Below, in pieces: positions 20,365 through 27,789 of a stretch of 34,304 bases of DNA. Location: NCBI GenBank assembly GCA_038256525.1, contig JBBSKF010000016.1, positions 1 through 34,304 of the forward strand, written 5' to 3'. The translations under genes and the position numbers were made by a program. Under the pieces are notes generated by a model. That model worked only from the letters and a program-made list of their open reading frames with translations. It made no database searches and was not told the DNA's origin. Origin of the DNA: SCTD01 sp038256525 (GTDB lineage Bacteria > Actinomycetota > Actinomycetes > Mycobacteriales > SCTD01). Each line of letters begins with the position of its first letter. The first letter of the stretch is position 1.

Positions 20365-21650
20365 GCGACCTCGTGGCGCGCGACCGCCGGCACCTCTGGC
20401 ACCCGTACGCCTCGGTCGTGGACCCGGCGCCGCTGTGGCCGGTGGTCGACGCGCACGGCACCCGGCTGGTGCTGGCCGACGGTAGGGAGCTCGTCGACGG
20501 GATGTCGTCCTGGTGGGCGGCGATCCACGGCTACCGACACCCCGTTCTGGACCGCGCCCTGCACGAGCAGGTCGACCGCTTCTCACACGTGATGTTCGGC
20601 GGTCTGACGCATGAGCCGGCGGTCGCGCTGGCCGAGCTGCTCGTCGAGATCACCCCACCGGAGCTCACCCGCGTGTTCTTCGCCGACAGCGGGAGTGTCG
20701 CCGTCGAGGTCGCGGTCAAGCTCGCACTGCAGCACTGGCAGGGTCGCGGTGAGCCGGACCGGCAGCTTCTGCTCACCGTGCGCGGCGGCTATCACGGCGA
20801 CACCGCCGGGGCGATGTCGGTGTGCGACCCGGTCAACGGCATGCACAGCCTGTTCGGTGACTACGTCGCCCGGCAGGTGTTCGTCGCCCGGCCGCGCCCG
20901 ACCTTCGCCGAGCCGCTGCTCGACAGCGACCTGGACGAGGTGCGCGAGGTGCTCCGCTCCTCGGGGAACCGGCTGGCCGCGGTCATCGTCGAACCGGTCC
21001 TGCAGGGCGCCGGCGGGATGCGCGCCTACGCCCCGGACTACCTGCGCGCGCTCGTCGAGCTGTGCCGGTCGTACGGTCTGCTGGTCGTCTTCGACGAGAT
21101 CGCCACCGGCTTCGGACGCACCGGGACGCTGTTCGCGATGGAACACGCCGGGGTAGTTCCTGACATCCTCTGCGTCGGAAAGGCCCTGACCGGAGGCTAT
21201 CTCACACTGGGGGCGACGCTGTGCACGGACGCCGTCGCGGCGGGGGTCTGTGCCGACGGGTCGGCCTTCATGCACGGGCCGACCTTCATGGCCAACCCGC
21301 TTGCCTGCGCGGTGGCGCGGGCCAGCACATCGCTGCTGCTCGACGGGCCATGGCAGGCGACGGTCGCGCATCTGGGCGGGCTGTTGCGAACCGGGCTCGA
21401 GCCGGCCCGCGAGCTGCCCGGTGTCGCCGACGTGCGGGTTCTCGGCGCGGTCGGCGTGATCGAGCTGTCCGAGCAGCCGAATGCCCGCCTGTTGCAGGCC
21501 GCGCTGGTCGACCGCGGGGTGTGGGTCCGGCCCTTCGGCCGGCTGGTCTACGCGATGCCGCCCTACATCAGCAGCGACGAGGACCTCGCTGCCGTCACGG
21601 CGGCGATGGTGGGCGCGGCGGCCAACGCGAGCGGGCCCGGACCGACGTGA
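20361..21650 (+). CDS. bioA: Adenosylmethionine-8-amino-7-oxononanoate aminotransferase
   Basis: PLP transaminase that uses S-adenosylmethionine as amino donor to make DAPA. 429 residues. HLWHPYAS (11-18), SWWAAIHGYRHP (50-61), FFADSGSVAVEVAVKLA (106-122), GGYHGDTAGAMS (142-153), FDEIATGFGRTG (244-255) and PLP lysine Lys274 in VGKALTGGY are diagnostic for BioA. Last gene of the bioF-bioD-bioA operon. No clear terminator follows; a new promoter starts 31 nt after its stop. Confidence 0.96.
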   Translation: MSDLVARDRRHLWHPYASVVDPAPLWPVVDAHGTRLVLADGRELVDGMSSWWAAIHGYRHPVLDRALHEQVDRFSHVMFGGLTHEPAVALAELLVEITPPELTRVFFADSGSVAVEVAVKLALQHWQGRGEPDRQLLLTVRGGYHGDTAGAMSVCDPVNGMHSLFGDYVARQVFVARPRPTFAEPLLDSDLDEVREVLRSSGNRLAAVIVEPVLQGAGGMRAYAPDYLRALVELCRSYGLLVVFDEIATGFGRTGTLFAMEHAGVVPDILCVGKALTGGYLTLGATLCTDAVAAGVCADGSAFMHGPTFMANPLACAVARASTSLLLDGPWQATVAHLGGLLRTGLEPARELPGVADVRVLGAVGVIELSEQPNARLLQAALVDRGVWVRPFGRLVYAMPPYISSDEDLAAVTAAMVGAAANASGPGPT

Positions 21651-21681
21651 GGAACACGAACGGATCCCCGCGGCCAGCCCA

Positions 21682-21710
21682 GTGACGCGGCCGGTCTGTT
21701 TCGGTAGCAT
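21682..21710 (+). promoter_or_regulatory. Candidate promoter for the leader ORF and azoreductase
   Basis: GTGACG (21682-21687), 17-nt spacer, TAGCAT (21705-21710). Transcription would begin near 21717, three or so bases before ATG 21720, making the small leader ORF nearly leaderless. Confidence 0.45.
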
Positions 21711-21719
21711 CGCTGCTGC

Positions 21720-21815
21720 ATGCAAGGGCAGCTGCGTCGGCTCCCCGGATATGTCTCGCGCCGAGGGGGCGCGGCTCCGAAGGCATGCATGGCTCGGGGG
21801 GTGGACTCGACATGA
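21720..21815 (+). CDS. Possible 31-residue leader peptide upstream of azoR
   Basis: ATG 21720 opens a 31-codon frame (MQGQLRRLPGYVSRRGGAAP, then KACMARGVDST) ending TGA 21813-21815, which overlaps the azoreductase ATG as ATGA. This is the same four-base junction used by genuine operon neighbours in this window. It is basic (five Arg and one Lys) with one Cys. It lies just below a good -10 (TAGCAT), and there is no Shine-Dalgarno, so leaderless translation is likely if it is real. It could couple azoR translation to ribosome behaviour on the leader. Expression is unproven. Confidence 0.35.
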   Translation: MQGQLRRLPGYVSRRGGAAPKACMARGVDST

Positions 21816-22453
21816 CTCATGTCCTGCACGTGGACAGCAGCGCCCAGACCTCTGGGTCGGTGACCCGGCAGTTGGGCGTGGAGCTTCTGGATGCCTGGCG
21901 ACGCCGCGAGCCGGCCTTGACGGTGACGTACCGCGATCTCACGCTGGCCCCGCCAGCGCTGGTCACCGAGCGCTGGATCGCCGCGGCATACTCGCCGGAG
22001 CCGTCCAGCGATCGGTCTGCCCTTGCGGAGAGCGACACCCTGATCGACGAGCTCCTGGCCGCCGACGTCCTGCTCATCGGCGCGCCGATGTACAACTTCG
22101 GCGTGCCGGCCGTCCTCAAGGCCTGGGTCGACCAGGTCGTGCGCATCGGCCGCACCTTTGGCTACGACGGTCCCGTCCCGGTGGGGCTCGTCCACGACAA
22201 GCGGGCCATCGTCCTGGGCGCGAGCGGCGGTGACGCCGCGTTCTACGAGCAGGCCGGCCTCGATCACCGGGCCAGCTACCTACGGGCCATCCTGGGCTTC
22301 CTCGGGATCACCGACATGCAGGTGTTGACTGTCGGGTCGACCATGACCGGTGTCCCCGACATGACCGTCGCGCGTGACCAGTTTGCGACCGCGATCGCCG
22401 GCGCGAGGACCCCCAGCCAACGGAGCCCGCAGAAGGACTCCAGCAACGCCTGA
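21812..22453 (+). CDS. azoR: FMN-dependent NADH:quinone/azo oxidoreductase (AzoR-like)
   Basis: A 213-residue flavodoxin-fold enzyme that reduces quinones and azo bonds by two-electron transfer from NAD(P)H, often as protection from electrophiles. The opening VLHVDSSAQTSGSVTRQLG is the FMN phosphate-binding loop. GAPMYNFGVPAVLKAWVDQV followed by VRIGRTFGYDG is the signature of the AzoR family. ATG 21812 has a GGGGGGTGG ribosome site, and the start overlaps a small leader frame. It is convergent with tsaE. The C-terminal tail (RTPSQRSPQKDSSNA) is polar and probably disordered. Confidence 0.92.
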   Translation: MTHVLHVDSSAQTSGSVTRQLGVELLDAWRRREPALTVTYRDLTLAPPALVTERWIAAAYSPEPSSDRSALAESDTLIDELLAADVLLIGAPMYNFGVPAVLKAWVDQVVRIGRTFGYDGPVPVGLVHDKRAIVLGASGGDAAFYEQAGLDHRASYLRAILGFLGITDMQVLTVGSTMTGVPDMTVARDQFATAIAGARTPSQRSPQKDSSNA

Positions 22454-22464
22454 AGCTCGACCCG

Positions 22465-22491
22465 ACCGCCAAGTCCACGTCGCGGGGCGGT
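22465..22491. terminator. Candidate bidirectional terminator between azoR and tsaE
   Basis: ACCGCC (22465-22470) and GGCGGT (22486-22491) pair over 6 bp with a 15-nt loop, filling most of the 38-nt gap. The short TTTA after it serves the plus direction. Confidence 0.4.
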
Positions 22492-23085
22492 TTACAGCAC
22501 GGCCCAACGGGGTCCGCGCGCGTCGAGCCGGAACATTCGCAGGTCGTCGGCCGCACCACGCGACAGGTGCACGTCGAGCCGGGATTCCGACAGGGCTTCG
22601 ACCACACCCTCGCCCCACTCCACGACGGTCACGCTGTGCGGCAGCATCTCGTCCAGGTCGAGGTCGTCGAGACCGGCGCCGGAGTCGCGCAGCCGGTAGG
22701 CGTCGACGTGCACCAGCGGCAGCGGCCCGCGGTGCACGCGCGCCAGCACGAAGGTCGGGCTGGTGACCGCCCCCCGCACGCCGAGCCCTGCCCCGATGCC
22801 CTGCGTCAGCGCGGTCTTGCCTGCACCGAGCGGACCGGACAGGACGACGAGGTCGCCTGCACCTAAGCCCGCCGCGAGACGCCGCCCCAAGGCCCGGGTC
22901 TGCTCTACTGAAGACAGGACCACCGGCACCGGCCGGACGAGCTCGCCCGGCACCAGCTGCGTGAAACCGACTGCAGCCCAGCTCTCGTCGAGGTCTGCCC
23001 GCGCCCGCAGATCCAGCTCGTCGCCAGGTTCCGCGAGCACCGCCCGCGCCTCCGCCGGGTCGCGCACGACCCGAGACCAGCTCAC
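22492..23085 (-). CDS. tsaE: t6A ATPase TsaE with N-terminal extension
   Basis: ATPase of the TsaB-TsaD-TsaE complex for tRNA t6A. The ATPase part has Walker A GPLGAGKT (84-91), SPTF (109-112), HVDAYRL (126-132) and VEWGE (155-159). GTG 23085 overlaps the upstream glycosylase stop (GTGA), which supports the start, but it gives a 60-residue extension (SRVVRDPAEARAVLAEPGDE onward) before the usual TsaE opening SSVEQTRALG. The extension has no motif I recognise; it ends in a GELVRPVPVVL stretch. A later GTG near codon 55 would give a standard 140-residue TsaE. Last gene of the acpS-to-tsaE operon. Confidence 0.93.
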   Translation of the reverse strand: MSWSRVVRDPAEARAVLAEPGDELDLRARADLDESWAAVGFTQLVPGELVRPVPVVLSSVEQTRALGRRLAAGLGAGDLVVLSGPLGAGKTALTQGIGAGLGVRGAVTSPTFVLARVHRGPLPLVHVDAYRLRDSGAGLDDLDLDEMLPHSVTVVEWGEGVVEALSESRLDVHLSRGAADDLRMFRLDARGPRWAVL

Positions 23086-23684
23086 CGGTCGACCTCCACC
23101 ACCGCGAGCGCGAGGTCCTCGCGCAACAGCCGGCGCGGCTCCCCGGCCGGCCCGCCCCGCAGCGCCGCGCTCGGGTGATAGGTGGGCAGCACGCGATACC
23201 GGCCGACCTCGTGCAGCCGTCCGCGCACCGCCGACAGAGACGTCGGGCCGAGAAACCACCGGGTGGCGGACAGCCCGAGGCTGACCACGACGGCCGGCGA
23301 CGCGAGCTCGAGCGCCCGCTCGGCCCAGGGCCGGCAGGTCGCGCTCTCGGTCCGGCTCGGTGGGCGGTTGCCCGGCGGTCGGCACTGCACGGTGTTGAGG
23401 ACCGCGACCTCCGCCCGCGCGACGCCGACCTCGGCCAGCAGCGCGTCCAGCAGCTGCCCGCTGCGCCCGACGAACGGCAGCCCGGTCACGTCCTCGGTCG
23501 CCCCGGGCGCCTCGCCGAGCAGCAGCAGCCGGGCGCCGACGGGCACGACTGCGGGCACGACCTGGGTACGGGTGGCGGTGAGCTCCGGGCACGCCGTGCA
23601 GGTCCGGGCGCAGGCGGCCAGCGCGGGTAGGTCGACGGCCGCGCGCGCGGCCAGCCGTACGCCCGAAGGATCTGCCGGGTTCAC
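23082..23684 (-). CDS. Iron-sulfur uracil-DNA glycosylase (family 4-like)
   Basis: A 200-residue enzyme that removes uracil from DNA at the start of base-excision repair. Cluster cysteines Cys29, Cys32, Cys101 and Cys117 fit the [4Fe-4S] pattern of family 4 UDGs. GEAPGATEDVTGLPFVGRSG (57-76) is motif 1 and PTYHPSAAL (167-175) is motif 3, with His170. It lies in an overlapping operon between the alpha/beta hydrolase (GTGA at 23681) and tsaE (GTGA at 23082). In other actinobacteria the alr-tsaE stretch often lacks a glycosylase, so this may be a lineage insertion; that is from memory. Confidence 0.93.
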   Translation of the reverse strand: MNPADPSGVRLAARAAVDLPALAACARTCTACPELTATRTQVVPAVVPVGARLLLLGEAPGATEDVTGLPFVGRSGQLLDALLAEVGVARAEVAVLNTVQCRPPGNRPPSRTESATCRPWAERALELASPAVVVSLGLSATRWFLGPTSLSAVRGRLHEVGRYRVLPTYHPSAALRGGPAGEPRRLLREDLALAVVEVDR

Positions 23685-24751
23685 GCCGTGCGCTGCGCCG
23701 AGCGGATCGACCGGCCGACCAGGGCGCGCAGCTGCAACGTCACGAGCGGCGCCCGCTCGAGCTGCACCATGTGGCCGGCGCCCTCGACCACGACCAGCGA
23801 CGCCTCCGGGAGGGACTCCGCCATGTCCTTGCTGTGGTCCTCCGGGGTGACCAGATCCCGGCTGCCGACCAGGATCAGCGTCTCCACAGCGCGAAGAACC
23901 CCTATCGCGTCGAGCTTGTCGTGCGTCGTGAACGTCTCGTGGAACTCCGCGATGACGTCGATGGGCGTGTTGGCCGCCATCTGCTCGACCAGCTGCACGA
24001 GCGCCGGGCTCACCTCCCGGTCACCGAAGCCGGCGTAGCGGGCGAACACGAAGGCCAGGTCGCTGCCGAGCCGGCGACCGGTCTCGAACGGCTGCGGACG
24101 CTTGCGCACACCGCGGCTGAGCCACGGCAGGGTGAGCTTGGACAGCGGCCGCAGGACCGATGGCAGGCCGAAGGTCAGCTCGGCCAGCTTGCCGGTGGAG
24201 GTCGACAGCAGCGCGACCCCGACGACGCGGCCACCGAACAGCTCCGGCTGCGCCTCCGCCAGGGCCATGATCGTCATGCCGCCCATCGAGTGGCCGACGA
24301 GCACGACCGGTCCGCGCGGGACCACCGCGTCGAGCACGGTCAGCAGGTCACGGCCGAGCTGGTCGATCGTGGCGCTCTCCGGCCGGCCGCGCCCGCTGCG
24401 CCCGTGCGAGCGGTGGTCGTAGAAGACGAGCCGGCCGGGATTGTCTGCCGCCAGGGCAAGCCGCTGGTAGTGCCAGGCGGCCATCTCCTGGACGTAGCCG
24501 TGCAGGAACACCACCGTCAGCGGCGCGTCGGACGGGCCGACCTCCTCGACGTGCAGCGGCACGCCGTCGTCCGCGACGACCCGGCGGGTGCGGTCCGCCG
24601 CCAGGGCGAAGAACGGCTCCCGCGCCTCCGGATCGGGGCGCAGGCGGGTGCGGCCGACGGCGTAGCGCTCAGCGCCGAGCCCGACCGCGGCGCCGATCGC
24701 GACGACGCCGAGCGCCGCGCCCACCATGCCGCTGCGCCGTGGAATCTTCAT
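23681..24751 (-). CDS. Membrane-anchored alpha/beta hydrolase
   Basis: 356 residues. A basic start (MKIPRR) and one hydrophobic segment (MVGAALGVVAIGAAVGLGA, 9-27) suggest a signal anchor. The hydrolase fold follows: oxyanion HG in FLHGYVQEM (82-90), nucleophile Ser155 in GHSMGG, Asp299 in VGSRDLVTP and His327 in GAGHMVQLE. This is the intact catalytic triad of an esterase or lipase-like enzyme; the substrate is unknown. An alpha/beta hydrolase next to alr is usual in actinobacteria. ATG 24751 lies 10 nt after the alr stop and its own stop overlaps the glycosylase start. Confidence 0.9.
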   Translation of the reverse strand: MKIPRRSGMVGAALGVVAIGAAVGLGAERYAVGRTRLRPDPEAREPFFALAADRTRRVVADDGVPLHVEEVGPSDAPLTVVFLHGYVQEMAAWHYQRLALAADNPGRLVFYDHRSHGRSGRGRPESATIDQLGRDLLTVLDAVVPRGPVVLVGHSMGGMTIMALAEAQPELFGGRVVGVALLSTSTGKLAELTFGLPSVLRPLSKLTLPWLSRGVRKRPQPFETGRRLGSDLAFVFARYAGFGDREVSPALVQLVEQMAANTPIDVIAEFHETFTTHDKLDAIGVLRAVETLILVGSRDLVTPEDHSKDMAESLPEASLVVVEGAGHMVQLERAPLVTLQLRALVGRSIRSAQRTA

Positions 24752-24761
24752 CGGGGGACCT

Positions 24762-25883
24762 TCACACCAGCACCCGCGGAACCCGCGCGCCCACTCGCGT
24801 GACGATCTCGTAGTTGATGGTGCCGAGGGCGTCGGCCCACTCCTGTGCGCTCGGCTCGCCGGACTCGCCGGGTCCGAACAGCAGCACCTCGTCGCCGGCG
24901 GCCACCGGATCGTCACCGACGTCGAGCACGAACTGGTCCATGCACACCGTGCCGGCGATCGTCCGCCGCCGGCCGCCGAGCAGCACCGGCCCGAGGTTGG
25001 TGGCGCTTCTCGGCACCCCGTCGGCATAACCCAGCGGGACGAGTGCGAGCGTCGTCTCCCGGTCGGTGACGTACCGGTGCAGATAGCTCACGCCGACGCC
25101 AGCCGGCACCCGCTTGGTCAACGCCACCGTGCTCGCGAGTGTCATGGCCGGCCGCAGCCCGAAGTGCGCCGGCCCGCCGAGCTGCGGCACCGGTGAGAGA
25201 CCGTAGACCGCGAGACCCGGCCGGACCAGGTCGTAGTGCGTCGTCGGCGCGGTCAGCGTCGCGGCTGAGTTGGCCAGGTGGCGGACCTCGGGTCGCAGCC
25301 CCGCCCGGTCAGCCACCTCCAGTGCCTCGGCGAAGACCGCTGCCTGGGCTCGGTTCGTCGGGTGGTCCGGTCCGCCGTCGGCGAAGGCGAAGTGGCTCCA
25401 CAACCCGGTCACCCGCACCTCGCCGCCCGCCTCCGCCTTCGCGGCCGCCTCGCAGAGCTCGGGCCAGTCGGCGACGGTGGCGCCGCCCCGGGACAGTCCG
25501 GAGTCGACCTTCAGCTGCAGTCGGGCCGGGACCTGGGCGGTACGCGCTGCCGCCGTCGCCGTCGTGAGCTGCGCCTGGTCGTACACCCCCAGGTCGACCC
25601 CGGCCGCGACTGCAGCGGCGAGGTCCTCACCCGGGGTGGTCAACCAGGCCAGCAGCGGGACGTCGATCCCGGCCGCCCGCAGCGCCAGTGCCTCCTCGAC
25701 GAAGGCGACACCCAGCCAGGCGGCCCCGCCCTCGACCGCCGCCTGCGCGCTCGGCACCAGACCGTGGCCGTAGCCGTCGGCCTTGACCACCGCCATGACC
25801 CGCGCCCCACCGGCCGCGCCGGCAGCGAGCACCGCAACGTTGGCACGGATCGCGGCAAGCTCGATGCGCGCCTCGGTCCTCAC
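24762..25883 (-). CDS. alr: Alanine racemase
   Basis: PLP enzyme interconverting L- and D-alanine for peptidoglycan. 373 residues with GTG start overlapping the nnr stop (GTGA). PLP lysine Lys34 in VMAVVKADGYGHG, KVDSGLSRGG (125-134), GLWSHFAFAD, HLANSAATL, catalytic Tyr267 in GVGVSYLHRYV, and GTVCMDQFVLDVG with the substrate Met-Asp pair are all present. Confidence 0.97.
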   Translation of the reverse strand: MRTEARIELAAIRANVAVLAAGAAGGARVMAVVKADGYGHGLVPSAQAAVEGGAAWLGVAFVEEALALRAAGIDVPLLAWLTTPGEDLAAAVAAGVDLGVYDQAQLTTATAAARTAQVPARLQLKVDSGLSRGGATVADWPELCEAAAKAEAGGEVRVTGLWSHFAFADGGPDHPTNRAQAAVFAEALEVADRAGLRPEVRHLANSAATLTAPTTHYDLVRPGLAVYGLSPVPQLGGPAHFGLRPAMTLASTVALTKRVPAGVGVSYLHRYVTDRETTLALVPLGYADGVPRSATNLGPVLLGGRRRTIAGTVCMDQFVLDVGDDPVAAGDEVLLFGPGESGEPSAQEWADALGTINYEIVTRVGARVPRVLV

Positions 25884-27316
25884 GGGTGACCGTTCATGAC
25901 CGCCAGTCTGGCAGCCTCGCGGACGGCATCGGGCCAGGACACGAGCACGGCTCCCGCCGAGGTCGTCGCCCCGTCCGCCGACAGGGTGCCGGCGCGGCCG
26001 TGCAACCAGGCGCCCACCGACCCGGCGTCCAGGGCCGAAAGGCCTTGCGCCAGCAGGGCTGCGCAGCCACCGGACAGCACATCCCCCGTACCAGCCGTGG
26101 CCAGCAACGGCGAGCCGGTGGGGTTGACGCGCGCCGCGCCCGTGGCCTGCGTCACAACCGTCGCGTCGCCCTTGAGCAGGGCCGTGACGTCGAGCCTCGC
26201 CGCGAGCCGCCGCGCGGCGCCGACTCGATCGCTGCCGATCGGCTCCCCGAACCGCGCGAACTCCCGGTCGTGCGGGGTGAGCAGTGTCGGCGCCGTCCGG
26301 TTCCGCAGCCAGTCCGGGTGCTGGGCGCAGATGGTGAGGGCGTCGGCATCGACCAACACCGGGACGTCCTGCGCCAGGACCGCCTCGACGGTGGCGGCGG
26401 CCCGCTCGTCGGTCCCGAGGCCCGGCCCGACGACCCACGCCTGGACCCGCCCGGCCGCCGTCACGTCCGCGCCGTCCGCCTCGCTCACCACGACCTCGGG
26501 CCAGCGGGACCGCACCTGCTCGGCGGCGTGCGGAGGGCCGGCGAAGCGCACCATGCCGGCGCCGGCCCGCACCGCTGCCCCGACACAGAGCACGGCCGCC
26601 CCGGTGTAGGTCTGTGAGCCGGCGGCGACCCCAAGCACGCCGCGGCTGTACTTGTCCGAGATCGCCTGGCCCGTAGGCATCAGCCGGGCGACATCGGCCG
26701 CCTCCAACGCCTCGACGGGCGCCGGCCCGGGTGCGAGGCCGAGATCGACCAGCTTCACCCGGCCGGCGTGGGCGCGTCCGGCTCCGACCAGAAGCCCAGG
26801 CTTGTACGTGCCGAAGGTCACCGTCAGGGCGGCCCGCACGGCGACGCCCTCCACCGCCCCGGTGTCGGCGTCCACCCCGCTCGGCAGGTCGACGGCGACC
26901 ACGTCCCGGCCGGACACGTGACCCGCGAGGGCCGCGGCGGCCGAGCGCAGCGGCCCGCGCGCCCCGATCCCGACCAGTCCGTCGACGACCAGGCCCTGCG
27001 CCGCAACGGAGTCGGCGACGCGCCCCCCAGCCGCGAGAAGTGCTGCCAGGGCGTCTTTTCGCGGCTCGCCGGTCAGCACGGCGCTGACCGCCGCTCCGCG
27101 GGTCGCGAGCCGGGCCCCCGCCCAGAGCGCATCGGCCCCGTTGTCTCCGGCCCCGACGAGCAGGACGACACCGGAGCCGTACACGCGGCCGAGCCGCCCC
27201 GCGCACGCGACCGCGAGCCCGGCCGCCGCCCGCTGCATCAGCGCACCGGGCGGGAGCCGGTCCCTCAGTTCCGTCTCGGCCGCGCGCACCTGCGCCACGG
27301 TGTGCGCGCGCCTCAT
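25880..27316 (-). CDS. nnr: Bifunctional NAD(P)H-hydrate epimerase/dehydratase
   Basis: A 478-residue repair enzyme for hydrated NADH/NADPH. The N-terminal YjeF_N epimerase (1-210) shows GAGDNGADALWAGARLA (55-71) and DLPSGVDADTGAVEG (143-157). The C-terminal ribokinase-like dehydratase (215-478) shows VGPGLGTD (297-304), LTPHDREFARF (346-356), KGDATVV and AGTGDVLSGG (408-417), the ADP-binding and catalytic Asp region. ATG overlaps the acpS stop (ATGA) and the stop overlaps the alr start, so this is the middle of a tightly coupled operon. Confidence 0.95.
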   Translation of the reverse strand: MRRAHTVAQVRAAETELRDRLPPGALMQRAAAGLAVACAGRLGRVYGSGVVLLVGAGDNGADALWAGARLATRGAAVSAVLTGEPRKDALAALLAAGGRVADSVAAQGLVVDGLVGIGARGPLRSAAAALAGHVSGRDVVAVDLPSGVDADTGAVEGVAVRAALTVTFGTYKPGLLVGAGRAHAGRVKLVDLGLAPGPAPVEALEAADVARLMPTGQAISDKYSRGVLGVAAGSQTYTGAAVLCVGAAVRAGAGMVRFAGPPHAAEQVRSRWPEVVVSEADGADVTAAGRVQAWVVGPGLGTDERAAATVEAVLAQDVPVLVDADALTICAQHPDWLRNRTAPTLLTPHDREFARFGEPIGSDRVGAARRLAARLDVTALLKGDATVVTQATGAARVNPTGSPLLATAGTGDVLSGGCAALLAQGLSALDAGSVGAWLHGRAGTLSADGATTSAGAVLVSWPDAVREAARLAVMNGHP

Positions 27317-27678
27317 GACTCGGCCACCACCACGGCGGTCGCGAGACCCCCGTCATGCGACAGCGACAGGTGCCAGGCCGTGATGCCTTGCGCCGCAGCT
27401 TCTTCCGCGACCCCCCCGTGCAGCGCCAGCCGGGGGCGGCCGCTCGCCTCGCATACCACCTCGGCGTCGACCCAGCGCAGCCCACCCGGCGCCCCCAACG
27501 CCTTGGCGACGGCCTCCTTGGCGGCGAAGCGCGCGGCGAGCGACCCGGGGCGCCTCGCCTCGAGCTCACCTGCGGTGAACAGCCTGCCCGCAAGCCGTGG
27601 GGTGCGCGCCAACGCCCTGTCCAGCCGGGCGATCTCGACCACGTCGACCCCCACCCCCACGATCACGAGGGACAGCAT
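27313..27678 (-). CDS. acpS: Holo-[acyl-carrier-protein] synthase
   Basis: A 121-residue enzyme that moves 4'-phosphopantetheine from CoA to a serine of ACP. VGVGVDVVEIARLDRAL (7-23) carries the Mg-binding Asp12, and ARFAAKEAVAKALG (49-62) has Glu55. Ends AWHLSLSHDGGLATAVVVAE as typical. ATG 27678 is listed; GTG at 27666 would begin at the conserved strand and is equally possible, since neither has a strong Shine-Dalgarno. It heads the acpS-nnr-alr-hydrolase-UDG-tsaE operon, 28 nt from a large inverted repeat. Confidence 0.95.
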   Translation of the reverse strand: MLSLVIVGVGVDVVEIARLDRALARTPRLAGRLFTAGELEARRPGSLAARFAAKEAVAKALGAPGGLRWVDAEVVCEASGRPRLALHGGVAEEAAAQGITAWHLSLSHDGGLATAVVVAES

Positions 27679-27705
27679 CCCAGGTCGAGGTGGTGTCGCA
27701 CATCG

Positions 27706-27772
27706 CCTCCCTGATCATCTGGCGCGATCGGGGCCCTCTGACGACGGATTCCTCGCCAGATGATCAGGGAGG
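27706..27772. repeat. Perfect 19-bp inverted repeat between glmS and acpS
   Basis: CCTCCCTGATCATCTGGCG (27706-27724) is repeated exactly in inverted orientation at 27754-27772, around a 29-nt loop. Each arm holds the palindrome TGATCA. It starts 17 nt past the glmS stop, so it may end glmS transcription, but the stem is far longer than a normal terminator, the loop is large and no U-tract follows. A mobile palindromic repeat or protein-binding element is possible. Confidence 0.9.
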
Positions 27773-27789
27773 GAGCCCAGGGAAGCGCC

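Noticed and set aside
21651..21811. Riboswitch (FMN-type) upstream of the azoreductase
   Set aside because: The leader lacks the conserved RFN-element core sequences; a short leader peptide explains the stretch better.
27706..27772. CRISPR repeat or insertion-sequence end
   Set aside because: Only one pair of arms is present, with no transposase between or near them and no regularly spaced copies in the window.
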